A DNA stretch of 64,000 nucleotides from Spirodela intermedia (Eukaryota; Streptophyta; Magnoliopsida; Alismatales; Araceae): positions 6,888,892 through 6,952,891 of the forward strand of contig LR746265.1 of NCBI GenBank assembly GCA_902729315.2, read 5' to 3'. A program made the translations under genes and the position numbers. Positions within the stretch are counted from its first letter, which is position 1, and each line of letters begins with the position of its first letter. This document shows, in pieces, positions 1 through 13,818 of this stretch. The notes beneath the pieces were generated by a model. That model was not told the DNA's origin. It saw only the letters and a program-made list of their open reading frames with translations, and searched no databases.

Positions 1-130
1 GATTTTCAGAATTTTCTTTAAATATCAAAAATATTATCTCTGTATTAAAACGAATATAAAATTTCGACCCAAATATAGTAAAAAATGTGGGCCACCGTAG
101 GGTGGAGTTGACTTATAGTAGAGGGGCTAA

Positions 131-171
131 TGGGCCGGATAAGTATGGAGTTGACCCCTCTTCCTTGGGCC
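131..171. promoter_or_regulatory. Two site II (TGGGCC) motifs upstream of ARPC5
   Basis: TGGGCC occurs at 131-136 and 166-171, about 210-250 bp upstream of the ARPC5 start codon. In plants such site II elements are TCP-bound and common in promoters of housekeeping genes, which fits an actin-nucleation subunit. The rest of 1-381 is promoter and 5' leader; no other gene is seen there. Confidence 0.4.
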
Positions 172-381
172 TGGCGGTAATATCAGCCCGTTTTCCTTGG
201 GAGTGGAGTTTAAGCGGATTTTTAACGGGTCTCGGGAGTTCTGGTTCTATCTCGGCGTAGGAAGGCGGGGACTCTGCATCTGGGCGGGGGTCCCGGCTTC
301 CGGCGGCGATCGGAGTTCGTTGCCGGCGTCGTCTGCCGTCTCCGCTGGCGGCAGCGAGAGAGCGGGCTGCGGGGGGATCAG

Positions 382-3119
382 ATGGCGGGGGCGGCGGATG
401 TGCCGGCGGAGGCGGACAACGTTGAGGCCATCATCGCCAGGATCGAGCACAAGTCCCGCAAGATCGAGACGCTGCTGAAACAGTGGGTTGGCTATCCCTG
501 CTGTCTCTTTCTCATCTCTCTGTGTTGCTCCTCGTACCTGTGAGAGGCTGAAGGAAATCGAGGGCAGGTCCAAGCCGGTGGAAGCTCTGAAGATGGCCCT
601 GGAGGGATCCCCGCCAAAAACCAAAGATGAGAGGTGCAAGGTAGTTTCCTGGTCCGTCTCATTAATTTTACTGAAAATTATTTCTCCCTTCTCCTCGATC
701 GATGATTTTTTGTGGATGCCTTTTGTTCTTATGCACCATTTCGTTTGCGCGGTGCGGAATTCGTGCCAGTCGGCGAATTGGATAATAGTTCATAGGACGA
801 TCATGGCAATCAAGGACGTGGACGGGATGTTCTCTTCTCTGGATCCAGAGTACTACGACATCCTCATGAAGTGAGTTCCTGAACCTGCATCATTCTGCAT
901 ATATTGCATTCTTCGAGTTTTATTCCAATTCTTCATCAGTGCTACCTGAGTAAATTATGCCTGATCGATTGCGATGTCTTGTATCACAATGAATTTCATT
1001 TTGAACACATGCTTTCACCTCATTCCTCAGTCTCGCCAGATCAAAACTGCGGTTCATGACCGAAATTAGTTAAAATCATCTCAATTCATGGCCCTAGGCA
1101 ATCCCCTAGATGAGCATTGCCATCCGGAATCTTAAAAGCCCGGGGGTAATCAATTCTAAGGTTAATCATCAACTTGTTATTGTTAAATAGAAGCTGACAT
1201 CTTCTCCTTTTTTCTTAATTATTTTCCCTTCCATTCCTCGAGAAAGAATCTCTCACAAAAAATCCACCAAAGTCAGCCTTAGCCATGGGATCCAAGAGCT
1301 TGTGAGGTATAGTGTCTGCTCCTACTCAACTGGATCCATAACCACAGCTAATTTGCATCAAAGATTGTCAACAGCGTATTCTTCTCTGTTGCAACAAAAA
1401 TGTTCTTGGTCATCAATGGATTCGGATCAATGATAGGATATTGCTGTGATATCAAACCATATGAAACTGTGTTTTACATCATGCAGCCAGATCGGCGGTC
1501 GTTGATAGGCCAAGGTATTTGATCCTAACAGATGTTCTATGACTTAAATAGCTTTGGAAACAGGACTTTTCTAAGTCAAAAGTCAGCCGTCCTCGTTAAC
1601 TTTCTCCACCCTCCAGAAAGTGTACCGCACAGAAATATGGAAACAATTGCTGTATTTAATTATTTGTCAGTTTCATGGCTGTTAGTCTTTTCCTCAGAGA
1701 CCTCATTCAAATATGAATATTCCTGTGCTTCCTCTGATAATCACTGTAGAAAACTCCATCAATCCCTCTGGAGCAAACCTTCGAACTGTTGCCTTGTTCA
1801 GTGAGCAGTAGTGTAATATAATATCTGATGATTTAACGTTGATGCATAAACAAAGTGGGAACACAGTTATTTTCCATGGTTCTAATGGTCTACGTTAGTT
1901 TCAAGCTTGATGAATGCATTAGCTGTGCTGGACCAAAATGAGGATCCCAAAATTCATGTTATGGAATTTGGTTCTCAAATTGTCTGTGCTGTGTAGGTAT
2001 CAACGAACAAATCATAACGGATGTAATGCCCTAGGATTTATAACATGGTTAAATCTACTATTTTTAGTAATTCTCTATTTTCCAAGACATAATATACGAT
2101 GAACCATCTTTAGCTGCAAAAAGATTACGAATAAGAAGGATTATTTTTTTTTAAATTTGGGTGAAGAACTGCACGCAACACTGTTGAAATCTTTCCTTTG
2201 AAGATCAATGGGTGCTAGTCAAAGTTTTTTGTATGAATCGAGTTATGTGGAATTGAAATGCCGATATACTTGCCTTTTTTGAAGTTTCCATAACCAGATG
2301 GATGCAATCAGACGCGTATTTCATTACATTATTTACCTACAGTACAATTTATTTATTAAGAAAATATTGGATGCTATGAGATTCCAAAACGGAAGATCTA
2401 TAGTTCCTCTCATTTATTAGACGCATTAATTCCTTTGCCCTAATTTTATGCCAAATTTCTTCCCTTGATGATGCTGAACTCTAATTTATTTTTAATTTTT
2501 AATTTTTTTTACTGCGGTTGGAATCCATTTTTTTCTCCTCCCCCAGAATTTCACTTTGTTTTAATCTCAAGTTTGGGTGAGAGAGGGATTTTTTTTAAAT
2601 ACAGAAAAAAAAAACCCAACTCATATGCCATAAAGATGTATTTACTTGTCTTCGGTTATAATTAATGGCTAGGAAGAATAGAATCTGAGACATCAGGATC
2701 GTATTTACCTGAAATGGAGTGTACATCTCTAGATATGCTGTCGTATAAACATGTGTGCATCTTTATGATGGTGTTCTATGTATATTTTCAGATTAATTGA
2801 ATGCTGTTTTGTTCACTAGCATGAAAATACCTGAGACAGGCCAGATACTCTAAAATCCCCAAGATCGCCATGCCGGAGTTATTGCCACCATGATATCTAT
2901 ATATATATATGTATTATGGATACATATTTAGGATAAATAAAATTATTGATATATATATATATATATAATTTATTTTTTTCCAGGTACTTGTACAGAGGGT
3001 TGGTGACGGGGGATCGCCCCACGTGCGACCAGTGTCTGAAGATTCACGAGCGGCTGACCGAGAGAGCTGGCCTGGGTTGCATCCTCAGGTCCATCGCCGA
3101 CACTGCCAACACTGTCTAG
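382..3119 (+). CDS. ARPC5: Actin-related protein 2/3 complex subunit 5 (ARPC5, p16-Arc)
   Basis: Smallest subunit of the seven-member Arp2/3 complex, which nucleates branched actin filaments in the cytoplasm (in plants, trichome and pavement-cell shaping, with SCAR/WAVE upstream). Four exons give 136 codons: 382-482, 568-640, 770-870 and 2984-3119, all with GT-AG borders and matching phases. The start MAGAADVPAEADNVEAIIAR, the central KMALEGSPPKTKDERCK and the final GDRPTCDQCLKIHERL are the plant ARPC5 signature as I remember it, and the length matches the usual ~132 residues. Exon 2 begins SKPVEALK where Arabidopsis has YKHVEALK. Intron 3 (871-2983) is 2.1 kb; it is AT-rich, ends in (AT)n tracts and holds no second gene I can see. 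The first three exons are compact. Family assignment is firm; exon borders are inferred from signals and phase. Confidence 0.93.
2949..2967. repeat. (AT)n microsatellite near the intron 3 acceptor of ARPC5
   Basis: A run of AT dinucleotides ends just before the T-rich tract and CAG acceptor at 2983. A shorter TA run lies at about 2897-2910. Confidence 0.8.
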
Positions 3120-3462
3120 CACATGCACCAGCTGAGGTAATATTTTGCTTTTTTTGGAAAGTATATGAGTCTGGAGGTGAGGTGAACTGCTGCTGAATCC
3201 CTAGTGTAGACCATGGCCTGAGTCAGGTTGACCAGGCTGGGTTGGGCCGGATGGCTGAAAATGGGCAAATATAGGTTGGGCTTTTATTGGGTTTCTCTTT
3301 AGTCTGGGTTGTGGGGGTGTTTTTCAGGCAGGGAGCAGGCCGCAGAGTCCTGATTGATGGGCTCTTTTTGTTAGGAACGTGGATGGTGTTTCAGTAATTT
3401 AGAGAAGTTATGTGTGTGAGAAAGATGAATCATCTGTGAAATCGAATAGTGTTTGCGTGTGT

Positions 3463-3473
<11 letters not shown>

Positions 3474-3493
<20 letters not shown>
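3474..3493. repeat. (GA)n microsatellite
   Basis: Uninterrupted GA dinucleotides about 350 bp downstream of the ARPC5 stop codon. Confidence 0.9.
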
Positions 3494-3496
<3 letters not shown>

Positions 3497-3690
3497 CCTT
3501 GCATTCATTTATGGCCCTCTCCTCCATCGCTTTGTTCCCCTTAAGACGGAGGGAATAGATTAGAGTGTCTTTACTAGACAGAACTTCACTCTCTATACTC
3601 TTCTTTCTTGGGGAGAATTATCTCTTTATTTTATAAGATTAAATATTTACTTGCCTAGGCATCATTGAGATTTGGCTAAGATATGAAAAT

Positions 3691-4270
3691 TGTTAAAGTA
3701 TGAATTAATTCAATAATGTGTTGATTGCTTATACAGATTTTTTAAAAAAAATTCACTTAATTCTAAAATCAGGAAATTGATGATGTAGAATATTTATTTT
3801 GTCTAAAATTAATATAAATATATTGAATATTTATTAAGTTTAAAGAATATAAGTGATGACTATATGTAGGAAATTGTATTTGGGTAATCTCACACGTTGT
3901 AGAATGATTTAATGGACAATCTTATTTGTTGAATATTAAGTGCCTCACTTACCATTTAATGCTTGTTAGAGGTAGAAAATTTACACTTTTAGAGTATAAA
4001 TATAATACAAAGTTGATATGAGGTAAACTAGTCATTATCATAAGCATCAGCCCAAATGTTCGTATCATTTGGTCTTAATCATGTGAGTAATCATTAGGAA
4101 GTTCTATAAAATGAGGAGTAAAATGTAACAAATTTCACAAAAAATAAGATATTAAACTGATATTAATCATAAAAGCATACTAAAATTTTATTTTTACGCA
4201 AAGGCAAAATAGTCTAGAAGTTTAACGTATCTAATTAAGAATAATTTTTATGATAAATTTAGCAAATACA
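3691..4270 (+). repeat. Left LTR of the older element
   Basis: Begins TGTTAAAGTATGAATTAATT and aligns by eye with the copy at about 13819. The 3' border is uncertain; similarity fades after about 4260. Confidence 0.45.
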
Positions 4271-6743
4271 AAGGATTGTGATCACCAAATTTTGGGTTAT
4301 TTTGGTAAGTTGGAGTGGGCTAAAGAGGTTAATGAAGGATCAAATAGATGATCTATACAAAGAAAAAATCTACTGCAAATTAAGATTAGCCAATTACCTT
4401 TTATGATAGTTTTTATATCCAAAACTATTGAAACACATTTCAAATAAAATTGGATCTTCTTATTGAAATAATAATTTATTTCATGACCTCAAGAGTATCA
4501 ATATATTTAAATGTGATCAAAGTATATAAGAGGATAAGTAGATATATTTATGTTTGTATTAATGAGTAATTTTAAGTAGTATATGATAACTAATTTTAAT
4601 TATAGTCTTATATCTATATAGTATAATGATCGAAGTATATTTTAAAGTGAATATTTTGATTTTTAATGATGGTCATTTTTATTTAATGATGAATGTTTTG
4701 TTAAATTATTAAAATAGAAAGTTTAAGAATTAACTTGTTTATCTCTTATAAATGATATTTGAATTCTCAAACCATTTTATGCACACATTTTTAGAATTTT
4801 AGTGGATGATTGATACAATTTTAGTCTAAGTGTTATGAATATATAAAGAAACTTCCATATGGAATAAGAGTTCTTGAATGAACTAAACCTTTGTCAAAAA
4901 TTTAAACTAATGAACTAATTATGTATATATTTATAAATGAATGATTATCATTGAGGTAAACATGGAAAATTTGAAAACCCACTAAGTACACGAAATGATG
5001 AAATTTATCAAGTGAGTTGAATTAATTAGAAAATCAATAATGTGGTTGTAGAATGGTTAATTGAAAGTGAAATGATTAAATTTTATATGTTTATAGATGA
5101 ATATCATGAAGGTTAGTTTATTGATTATATGATTGCACCAAATTTGAACCCAAATTCGATTGATTGTTGCTGATTAGATCAAATATTTTTACTTGCATTC
5201 ATGTTCATCACTTGCTAAAAAAATCATCTTCATTACATGTTGAATCCATCAAAACTATCTAGTTATAGAAATATAAAAATTGAGAATATGATAATTAAAT
5301 TAATGTTTTTTACACCTTTCACAAATCAATAAATATTTCATCATAGAAATGTGGCTGGAAACAATTCAAATCATAATATGATTATCAATGACTCAAATCA
5401 AATTACATAATAAATACATTTTGACTCTCTCATCAGTTAACATTTGTAGCAAATAAAATTTAGTTCACACCTATTTTTGAAGTTGAGAGTCTTGAGTCAT
5501 GTGGTATAAATAAATTTTTGAACGGCAAATCATTCATTCAAATTTTAAAATTCTTTGGAGACGAAACAAGCAAAATTCCACTATAAATTCATTAATGTAA
5601 TTTATTGGTAATACTCAAAAGGGTTTAACAGAATTCACAAAAAAATATTATTTAATTTAAGGAAAAAATATATCTATTATGACTAAATGTCTCTTAGACA
5701 TAATTAAATCCAAATCTTGAAACTTATTCAAATCACTCAATATCAATTATACTTCTATGCCCTATGATGAAGATCATGCCATGGTCAAGTTAAACATTTC
5801 ACAATTATAGAACATTTTGAAAATTATTTGCATCATTTAATAACATCAAATCTTATTCTTCATCCTTCAAGAGAATATAAATATAAAGTTAAATTTTGGT
5901 TGCACTAAGATCAAGATGAGAGGAGTTGAATTAATGTTTCTTATATAATATATTTTACATAATTATTTTTTCCTTAGGATGATGGGTATGTGGGTTTTCC
6001 TAATTCACTTATAATTTATTACCCTTTTATAGTGCTTTAGCTTACTAACTAGGACAACTCTTCAAGAATGAAACTATTATTGTGTTCAACTAGTAGTGAT
6101 TGTTTGATCACAACTATTGATTAAACATATCAACTTCTTTGTAGATTCACATATAAACTCTATTATGGATTCACAACTCCAAGAGGTCACATCGTGTTTC
6201 ACTATGATGGCTCCTTTAAAATTTTATTCTAAATTATTTTTCTAGATTTATAGTTTTAATAGGTATGACTATTGTTATAGGGACATCTCTCACTCACAAT
6301 AAATAAGACTTTAATGTCATGTTTATCTCACAATATTATATAAGTTATCATCGTGAGAGGTTTTTGGAGATTGAGGTTGACTTGAGGTACATCCATAATT
6401 TCAAAGAGGATAATGATGCTATAAGTTGAAATATGCTTATCCTTTTTGCATAAGGGAGATAATTGTCAATCACGTTTGCACCAACTAACAACTTATTTGA
6501 AAAGATTATTTGAGACCTTGGTAATCCACATAGGATTTAAGGCTTCCTCAAGCTTCAATGGTTGGCTTCAAATCTCACTCATTTATCATTAAATTTTCTA
6601 CCTATATGGTAAAGAGATACCCATATATTTTTTAATACTTTTATATTAAAAAATATTGATATTTATAGATGAATAATATGTGAAAATCATTTCAAATCTT
6701 TCAAATGTTCAATGTTCGTTTTTCTTGAAATAAACATAAATTA
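4271..6743. other. Gene-free AT-rich stretch inside the older element
   Basis: Stops are dense in all frames and I see no splice-linked exons, RNA gene or recognisable protein motif. It most likely represents the decayed 5' internal part of the older LTR element. Confidence 0.4.
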
Positions 6744-6996
6744 TGTTAGAATAAGTGATATTGGGCTACATTTAGGGAGACGGTTATCGGGCTTAATCAG
6801 TCCAATTACCTATTGTTATTGGATCTATCCACTCATACCTATTGGTATAGAATCTGATAGTCAGGAATCATATGTTGAAGGGTCGTTAATCCTAACTCAA
6901 AAGAAATAATTTTTCTTTTCTTTCACTCTCTCATGTTCTAACGGCTCCCCTATTGGTGGTGATTGTGCCTAGCCAAAGGTGAGAGAATCTTCAACA
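6744..6996 (+). repeat. 5' LTR of the copia element
   Basis: TG...CA-bounded repeat of about 253 bp, matching 10858-11071 with several indels. The longer 5' copy includes a stretch around 6910-6960 that the 3' copy lacks. Confidence 0.85.
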
Positions 6997-7014
6997 TAAT
7001 GTCAGAGCATTAGG
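6997..7014 (+). other. Degenerate tRNA-Met primer binding site
   Basis: TAATGTCAGAGCATTAGG directly follows the 5' LTR and resembles the usual plant copia primer site TGGTATCAGAGC, with changes in its first half. Confidence 0.6.
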
Positions 7015-10000
7015 TGCATACATTCCAAACTTCTTCTTAAGCCATCTAAGCTCACTACATCAAAGGTTCGCGATATGTTGAGACCATGAACACTCTATTT
7101 TTCCCTTAGCTAGGGTTTGAAGGTTTACTTATTTTTGATTGAGACCGTGATCCCTAATTCATGGTAGAAGCCCATAGCCTATCTTTGGTGCTAGTGAGTG
7201 TACTAGAAGAGTACCTTACGTGATTCAAATCTCCAAAATTTCTTGACAAATATAAGTTCAATGAATTGAACCTATTACAATGGGAGGAATATGTAGAAAT
7301 AATTTTACTTGGCTAGAGGAAACTAATCCATCTCAAGAGTGGTAATCTTTATAGCCTAAAGAATCCATGACACACTACATGTCGAGAGAGAAATGTCATC
7401 ATTAAAGTGTGGTTGCTAGAAAATATGACACCATCTATCAACGACCACTTCTTTCGAATTTCAATAGTGAAAGATATATGGGAGAAAGCTCACTGTATGC
7501 ATAAGAAGTGGAATGATTAGAGAGAAATGTCACTCTTAACCACCAAAGCTATGAACCTTACTTAGGATAATAGAACGGTAATAGAGTATGCAGTCAAACT
7601 AGAAACCATTTAGATTGAGGTCGATCATTATAGACTGACTATCAATTCAGATTATGTTGGATGAATTTACATCTTGAAGGATCATTTGTATTGATTCTTA
7701 TATGACTTAAATTCACCTTTTGTATAACTGACTAGTTAATTGTTGAAATGGGAAAGAGTTTTTGATTTTGAGGAAGTCATGGGAATTAATAGGAGGGAAG
7801 AGAACATGCTGACATTATTAAATGAAAATCAACAAGCTAATAACTCAACATTGACAAGAAAGAACATAATGGAAGCATCAGCCAACACTAGTTGTGGTTG
7901 AGAAAGGAAGAGTGAGACAAGTTCTTCACATTCTAATAAAAAAAAATAAGGCCTAGACTTGCAACATTTTACAAATCCAAAGGCAAATCTATGGTGCTCA
8001 TTTTGTCGAAAAAGGAGATATACTCGTGAAAATTGCTGAAAATTACACAATAAGCTTCCAAGAGTAAGATAGGGGTACATGAGTGTATCCCCTTTTCCTA
8101 CACATTGGCAAGAAATTTGCTCTACAAGCTCCACTAAGAGAAAGGTGAGCTTGACACCTATCCATTAAAAGTAAATTCTAAGGATGAGAAAATTGATATA
8201 CTCAAGTACTGTAACATCATCAACAACCTCCTTCAATAATTGTTTAATGTCTTACACTTCTCTCTCATTGAGTTTTCATTTTCTCCATCATACAAACATG
8301 TATATAAGGGATAAAGGTACATGATTTATTGACTTAGGGGCCATAGATCATGTCCCCACTTAAACTTTTTTTAAACCTATGCACCATATTTTAAAGGTTG
8401 ACAAGTATTGACCGTAGATGAGAAACTTATATTGGTAGTTAATATAGGTTTCATAGAACTTCAAAGAATAGAAAAAAAAAACTATATTCTTCATGTGCCT
8501 CTATTATCAGCAAACCTAATCTCCTTTAATAAACTTAGACAATCCATCACTCATGACATTTTTATTACACTTAGCAGTTGTGTCATATGATAATGACACA
8601 GGATGGAAGATTTGATTTACTGAGGAGAAGGGAAGTCTATATTACATAACATACATCAATAGAACACAAGGGACACATCCACAAATAGACAAGCAGTGGC
8701 ATCAACACCAAGAGTGACACCAAGAAGGAGTCACAAGTTAATTGAACCACTTTTGTTGATTCATCATTGTCTAGGACATCCTTCTATCTTGACTATTAAA
8801 TATTTATTTCCACAATTGTGTAAGAAACTTGATGACAAAGGTTTCTTATGTGAGGTATGTCAATTAGCAAAGTATAAAAGATCTATTTATTTTCTATCTT
8901 AATATCCCTTAAACCTTTTGACTTAGTTCATAGCTATGTGTGGGGGCTAAAACTAATGTCAAAGATGTATGGTCATAGTTGGTTCATCACTTTTATTGAT
9001 GATTGTACTCGTATGATGTAAGTATAGTTGATGAGTCATAAAATTGAGGTGACTGAAAAATTAAAAAAATCTTTTAAATAATGAAACAACAATTTAATAT
9101 CACCATTAAACATTTTAGAACTAATAATGCAAAGGACTACATTAATAAGGATTTAGTCTAATTATTTCTTACAAATGAAGTGATTCACGAGACATCTTGT
9201 GTGAACACTCCTCAACAAAATAGAATTGCAGAGAAAAAATCAGCACTTATTAGAAGTAACTAGATCACTTCTTATTCAAAGGATTGTCTTAAAATACTTG
9301 TCGGGGGAAGCAATACTTACAGCTAGTCACCTAATTAATAAATAGTTGTCAATGATTTTGAACAAAAAAAGTTTTATTGAGTTCCTAGATTCCCATATTC
9401 TGGAGTTAAAAGTCAAAACCAAGCTTACACTCAAAGTATTTCGATGTGTGGCATATGTATACTTATATTGTACCAATAAATTAGATATGAGGGCACTTAA
9501 GTGTGTATTATTGGGCTATTTAATAACTCAAAAAATGTATAAATGTTATAACCCTAGAACTATGAAATTTTATGTGACTCAAGATGTCACTTTCAATGAA
9601 GGTGAAAATTATTACAAAACTAATGAGGCCTTAGAACCTTCACCTTTAGAGAGGAGAGGATGAGTGATAAGACCACATCTCAATGAAGTTATCTACTTAT
9701 GATGAGAGAGAGTCAAATTCACAAAAATTAAGTATAGAAAAAATATTTGGACATATCTATATAAGAAGAAAAAATGAATAAATCACACTCACTACTTTAG
9801 TAGATGATTTAACTCATAAGACTATGCTAAATTATCAATCAGAACCACAAGAAAATGTAGTAAACTTGTTGGTTCGTTTTTATTAGTTTACGTTGATAAT
9901 ATGATACTTACTGGATGTGATTTATTAGAAATAGAAATATTAAATGATAAATTATCTGCATGCTTTGAAATTAAAAGATTAAAAAATTTAAAGTATTTTC

Positions 10001-10842
10001 TTGATATATAAATTGCATACTCTAGACGTGGTATTTTCTTATTTCAGCTGAAATATACCTTAAATTTACTTAAAGAAACTAAAACTAGTGACAAAAAATC
10101 TACAACCGTTCCCATTGACCCCGATGGGAAATTGAGTCAAGGTGAAGATAGTCCACAAATTGATAGAAGAAGATATTAGAGGCTGATTGGTAAATTGATT
10201 TATTTATCTCACACTTGACCAGATATTACTTACATGGTAGGATTATTGAGTCAATTTATGCATATGACCCTAGAGAAGTAGATGATGTAGTGGCAAGATG
10301 AATACTTTTTTATTTAAAAGGTACACAAGGTTACAACTTGTTATTTCAACTACATGGGCATACTAATGTGGAAATGTTCAATGATGTTGACTTTGTAGGT
10401 TCTATTGTAAATAAACAATCTGCTTTAGGGTATTGTTCATTGCTAAGAGGAATGAACAGTACCCTAAAGTACATCAAGAAGTAACTAGTGGTTTCAAGAT
10501 CTACTTCATAGTCTAAACTTCGAGCAATGACACAAGGGGTATGTGAAGCATTATGTATTAAAAGGATTTTAGAAGACCTTAAGATCTAATACAACTTACC
10601 CACCATACTCTTATGTGACAACAAGTTAGCTATAGATATTACTCGCAATCTAGTACATCATGTTCATACCAAACATGTGAAGGTAGATTGCTATGTCATC
10701 AAGGAGAGGATAGAGAATTAGATTCTCACTATCCAACATGTCAGGTTTGAAGAACAATGTGCAAACATCTTCACCAAAATATTATATGGACCTACTATGA
10801 AAAGATTGTTAGAAAAGTTGGGGATGGAAGATATCCATTCTC

Positions 10843-10857
10843 TAACTTGAGGGGCAG
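10843..10857 (+). other. Polypurine tract of the copia element
   Basis: AACTTGAGGGGCAG-type purine-rich sequence immediately before the 3' LTR TGTTAG, where second-strand synthesis would be primed. Confidence 0.6.
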
Positions 10858-11071
10858 TGTTAGAATAAGTGATATTGGGCTACATGTGGCGATAAAGTTA
10901 TTAGGCTTCATAAGTCTAATTACCTGTTGTTATCAAATTTAGCCACTTATACCTTGCACAAAATTTGAATTAGTTAGGAATCATGTATTAAAAGGTCATG
11001 AACCCTAACTTAAAAAGAACAAATTTTCTTTTTACCTTGTGCCCTAGCCCAAGGTGAGAGAATCTTCAACA
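10858..11071 (+). repeat. 3' LTR of the copia element
   Basis: About 214 bp, TG...CA-bounded, with the same ends as the 5' LTR. It carries a deletion relative to the 5' copy. Confidence 0.85.
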
Positions 11072-13818
11072 AATTCCAATAGATGAATATCAAATTTGAG
11101 ATGTCATTTAAATTTGTTCAGATATCCTTATGTGAAACCAACACGCAATGCTATTAAGTCATAATGTTATTATAAATTTTGTGTTGATTTAAATCGATTC
11201 AATAAGGATCTTGTAATATAAATATATAATAAAAAACATTTATTTTATGGACATAATAATTTTAAAATAAAACTTTTATGCATTTGCTTAACATGTGATA
11301 TAATTTTCAAGTGAATATAATAATTTGTTATTTTGAGATTCATAAATATGATTTTTGTAAAGTATATTCTTCAATATTCAGAATATCATGCCTAACAAAA
11401 TAAACAAGTTGAACTATTTAGATCAATATTGAAATCATTTGAGAGTAATGATATAATATCACATGAGCATAAGATATTGAGTAAGCTTTGATACTTATAT
11501 TTTACTTTCTGATGTCTCTTTGAACTTAAATGTGGTTACTATTACTTTCTCACAATGACATGTTATATAAATATTATGATTTTTTTAGTAATATACAACA
11601 TAGTTATTTCATGTCATGAGATCAATATCTTTTAAATTCAGATTATTTGACATGATATATATTCAATAGGTTCTCAACTAAACTATGACTATCATTACAT
11701 TGAGTCGTATAGTACTATTCTTATATCTATTAACATGATGTCATGCATGTATGGAGAATGTATAATTCAACCCTAAATTAACAATGTATTTAACTTGTAA
11801 TTATCAAAACACCATATATAGAATACTCCAAGAAAGGTGATGTTCACATATATCTCTTTCTTGAATAATTTTACATTCTAAGGGGGATTATATGTTAGTG
11901 ATGATTTATGACTAAAAGAAAATTTAAAAAGTTCATACTTGTTAAAGATTATGTACAAATTGATATTTAAGAATTAGTTTTATACTCATGATGAACCAAT
12001 TGACCTTACTGTTCAAGTTTTTAATAGATTTAGTGAAATAAATATTATTAAAAGGTAGAATTATTGATTGACTATCAATTTGAAATCATAGATCTGTTGT
12101 TGACTAATACTTAATTTCACAACCTTTGGAAATATTTTTTATGCAGAAAATTTAGAAGTAAATATAAAATTATTGCTTAAAACTATGGAGTATGTAATTC
12201 ATGAATCAAGAAAGTTTTGTTTCCAACTATAAACCCAATTATATGTTTTGAACATGTTAATATTATGAAAAAAATTAATTGAATTGTCTTGTCATTTGGC
12301 TGACTTCTTTCATCTTTACAAAATAGAATGAAAGCATGAAAATGTATGCATTTTTCCAAAGGGGGGCACTTGCACAAACAAGTATTTCATACTTTATTTA
12401 TGAATTGAGTCATATTTTCTGGAGAAAATTCCAGATAAAAGTCTTGAGAGGGATTACTCTAAAATTTCATGGTATTCAAAAGAAAATGTAGAGATAGATT
12501 CAATTCAAACTGAGGTATCTTTTTGAATTTTGTTTGTCAACTAAAACCTTAAATTGATTTCTAATAAATTAGCGGATCAATTCTCAAGTTCTGATAAGGT
12601 TAATGAAAATATTATCTTATTTTTGGATTTCTAGAGTATCTGAAATCAGATTGAAGTTAAGGACATTATAAAAACTTAGTTGACTAAAAATAAGCTGCAA
12701 AATTGTTGATACTAATTTTAGAGAATTCTAAAATAGATTTAAAATGATGATTCAAAATGATATTAATTATTGGACATATAGTACAAAAGAATGATTAAGG
12801 CTTGAAGCTATCATATGAAGCTGACAACCAACATTATAATTTCACATTCTTCACTTTTATGATATTGGGTGCTTGAGCTTAGGCTATTCTTGTTTCATTA
12901 TTTTCTCAAGCTTTTGATAATTCTAAATTAAATGGAACAAGTAAATTTTAGAAAATAGTGGTCGAGAATTGTTTACAAAGAAATGATAAATTATTCATCT
13001 TATAAGGTGATTAAAGTGAAATTTTATGGTGTATCATTATAAATGTCTTATATTGTGCAATATGGGCAATGTGTTTTGATTCATTTGCTTATGCCTCACT
13101 AATGTCAAATTATTATGTTACATCTTATATCCTTTGAATATATTTTTTGAGACCTGCCAAGTATCATGATTCATATTAATACACATAATATCTTATCTAG
13201 GATGAGTAATAAAATATTAGGACATAGTTTAAAGTGACATTTTGTAAAAATTAGTTTTGAAAAATCAAATTTTAGAGTGGCAGCTTCTAATTTGATTGAT
13301 ATATCTTTTAAAGTTAATGATTGCCTTCTTATGCATTATGATTCATGTAGTGTTCAGTCCTAAATTGGAACATGATAAAAAATAGAAACTTACACATCCT
13401 AACTTGAAATAGCCCAAGAAATTTTGACTAATATATAGACATACAAATAAGGATTTATCAATGAGAAGTATACATGTTATTATATGGGACTGAGAAATAT
13501 ACTCAACTGAAAATTAACTACATATGTTATTATATGATCTTTTTAATGCAGAGGAAATGAGAAACTAGACACATGATTCATCTAATTATTATATAATATT
13601 TTAGATGTGGTTAATAGAAGAGGATCATGATGAACTGAAAGTATTGCACCTTACAAAGGAGGAGAAATATTTTGGATGTTACAAAAGGAGAAAATAATTG
13701 GACATGAAAATTGATAAATTGTGGAGAGAATCGTGAAGTTAGAGAAAAAAATATGTCAACTATTAATAGGGAGAAAGTAAATCGATGTCAAGATAATGTG
13801 ATCATAAAAAGGGGGAGA
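11072..13818. other. Gene-free AT-rich stretch, 3' internal part of the older element
   Basis: No open frame of note, no RNA gene and no protein motif recognised. It ends at the polypurine tract 13806-13818. Confidence 0.4.

Larger units (their letters stand above)
6744..11071 (+). mobile_element. Decayed Ty1/copia LTR retrotransposon
   Basis: Complete in outline and broken in coding. The 5' LTR is 6744-6996 and the 3' LTR 10858-11071; both begin TGTTAGAATAAGTGATATTG and end TCTTCAACA. A degenerate initiator-Met tRNA primer site follows the 5' LTR (about 6997-7014, TAATGTCAGAGCATTAGG) and a polypurine tract TTGAGGGGCAG precedes the 3' LTR. Domains run in copia order: gag-like (about 7080-7900), GAG-pre-integrase with HHCLGHPS and CxxC (about 8741-8880), integrase core (about 8921-9330), reverse transcriptase (about 9880-10260, catalytic YVDD present as YVDN) and RNase H (about 10490-10760). 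Many in-frame stops break every domain. Flanking AATTA and AATTC look like a 5-bp target duplication with one change. The LTRs differ clearly, so the insertion is old and not autonomous. Confidence 0.88.
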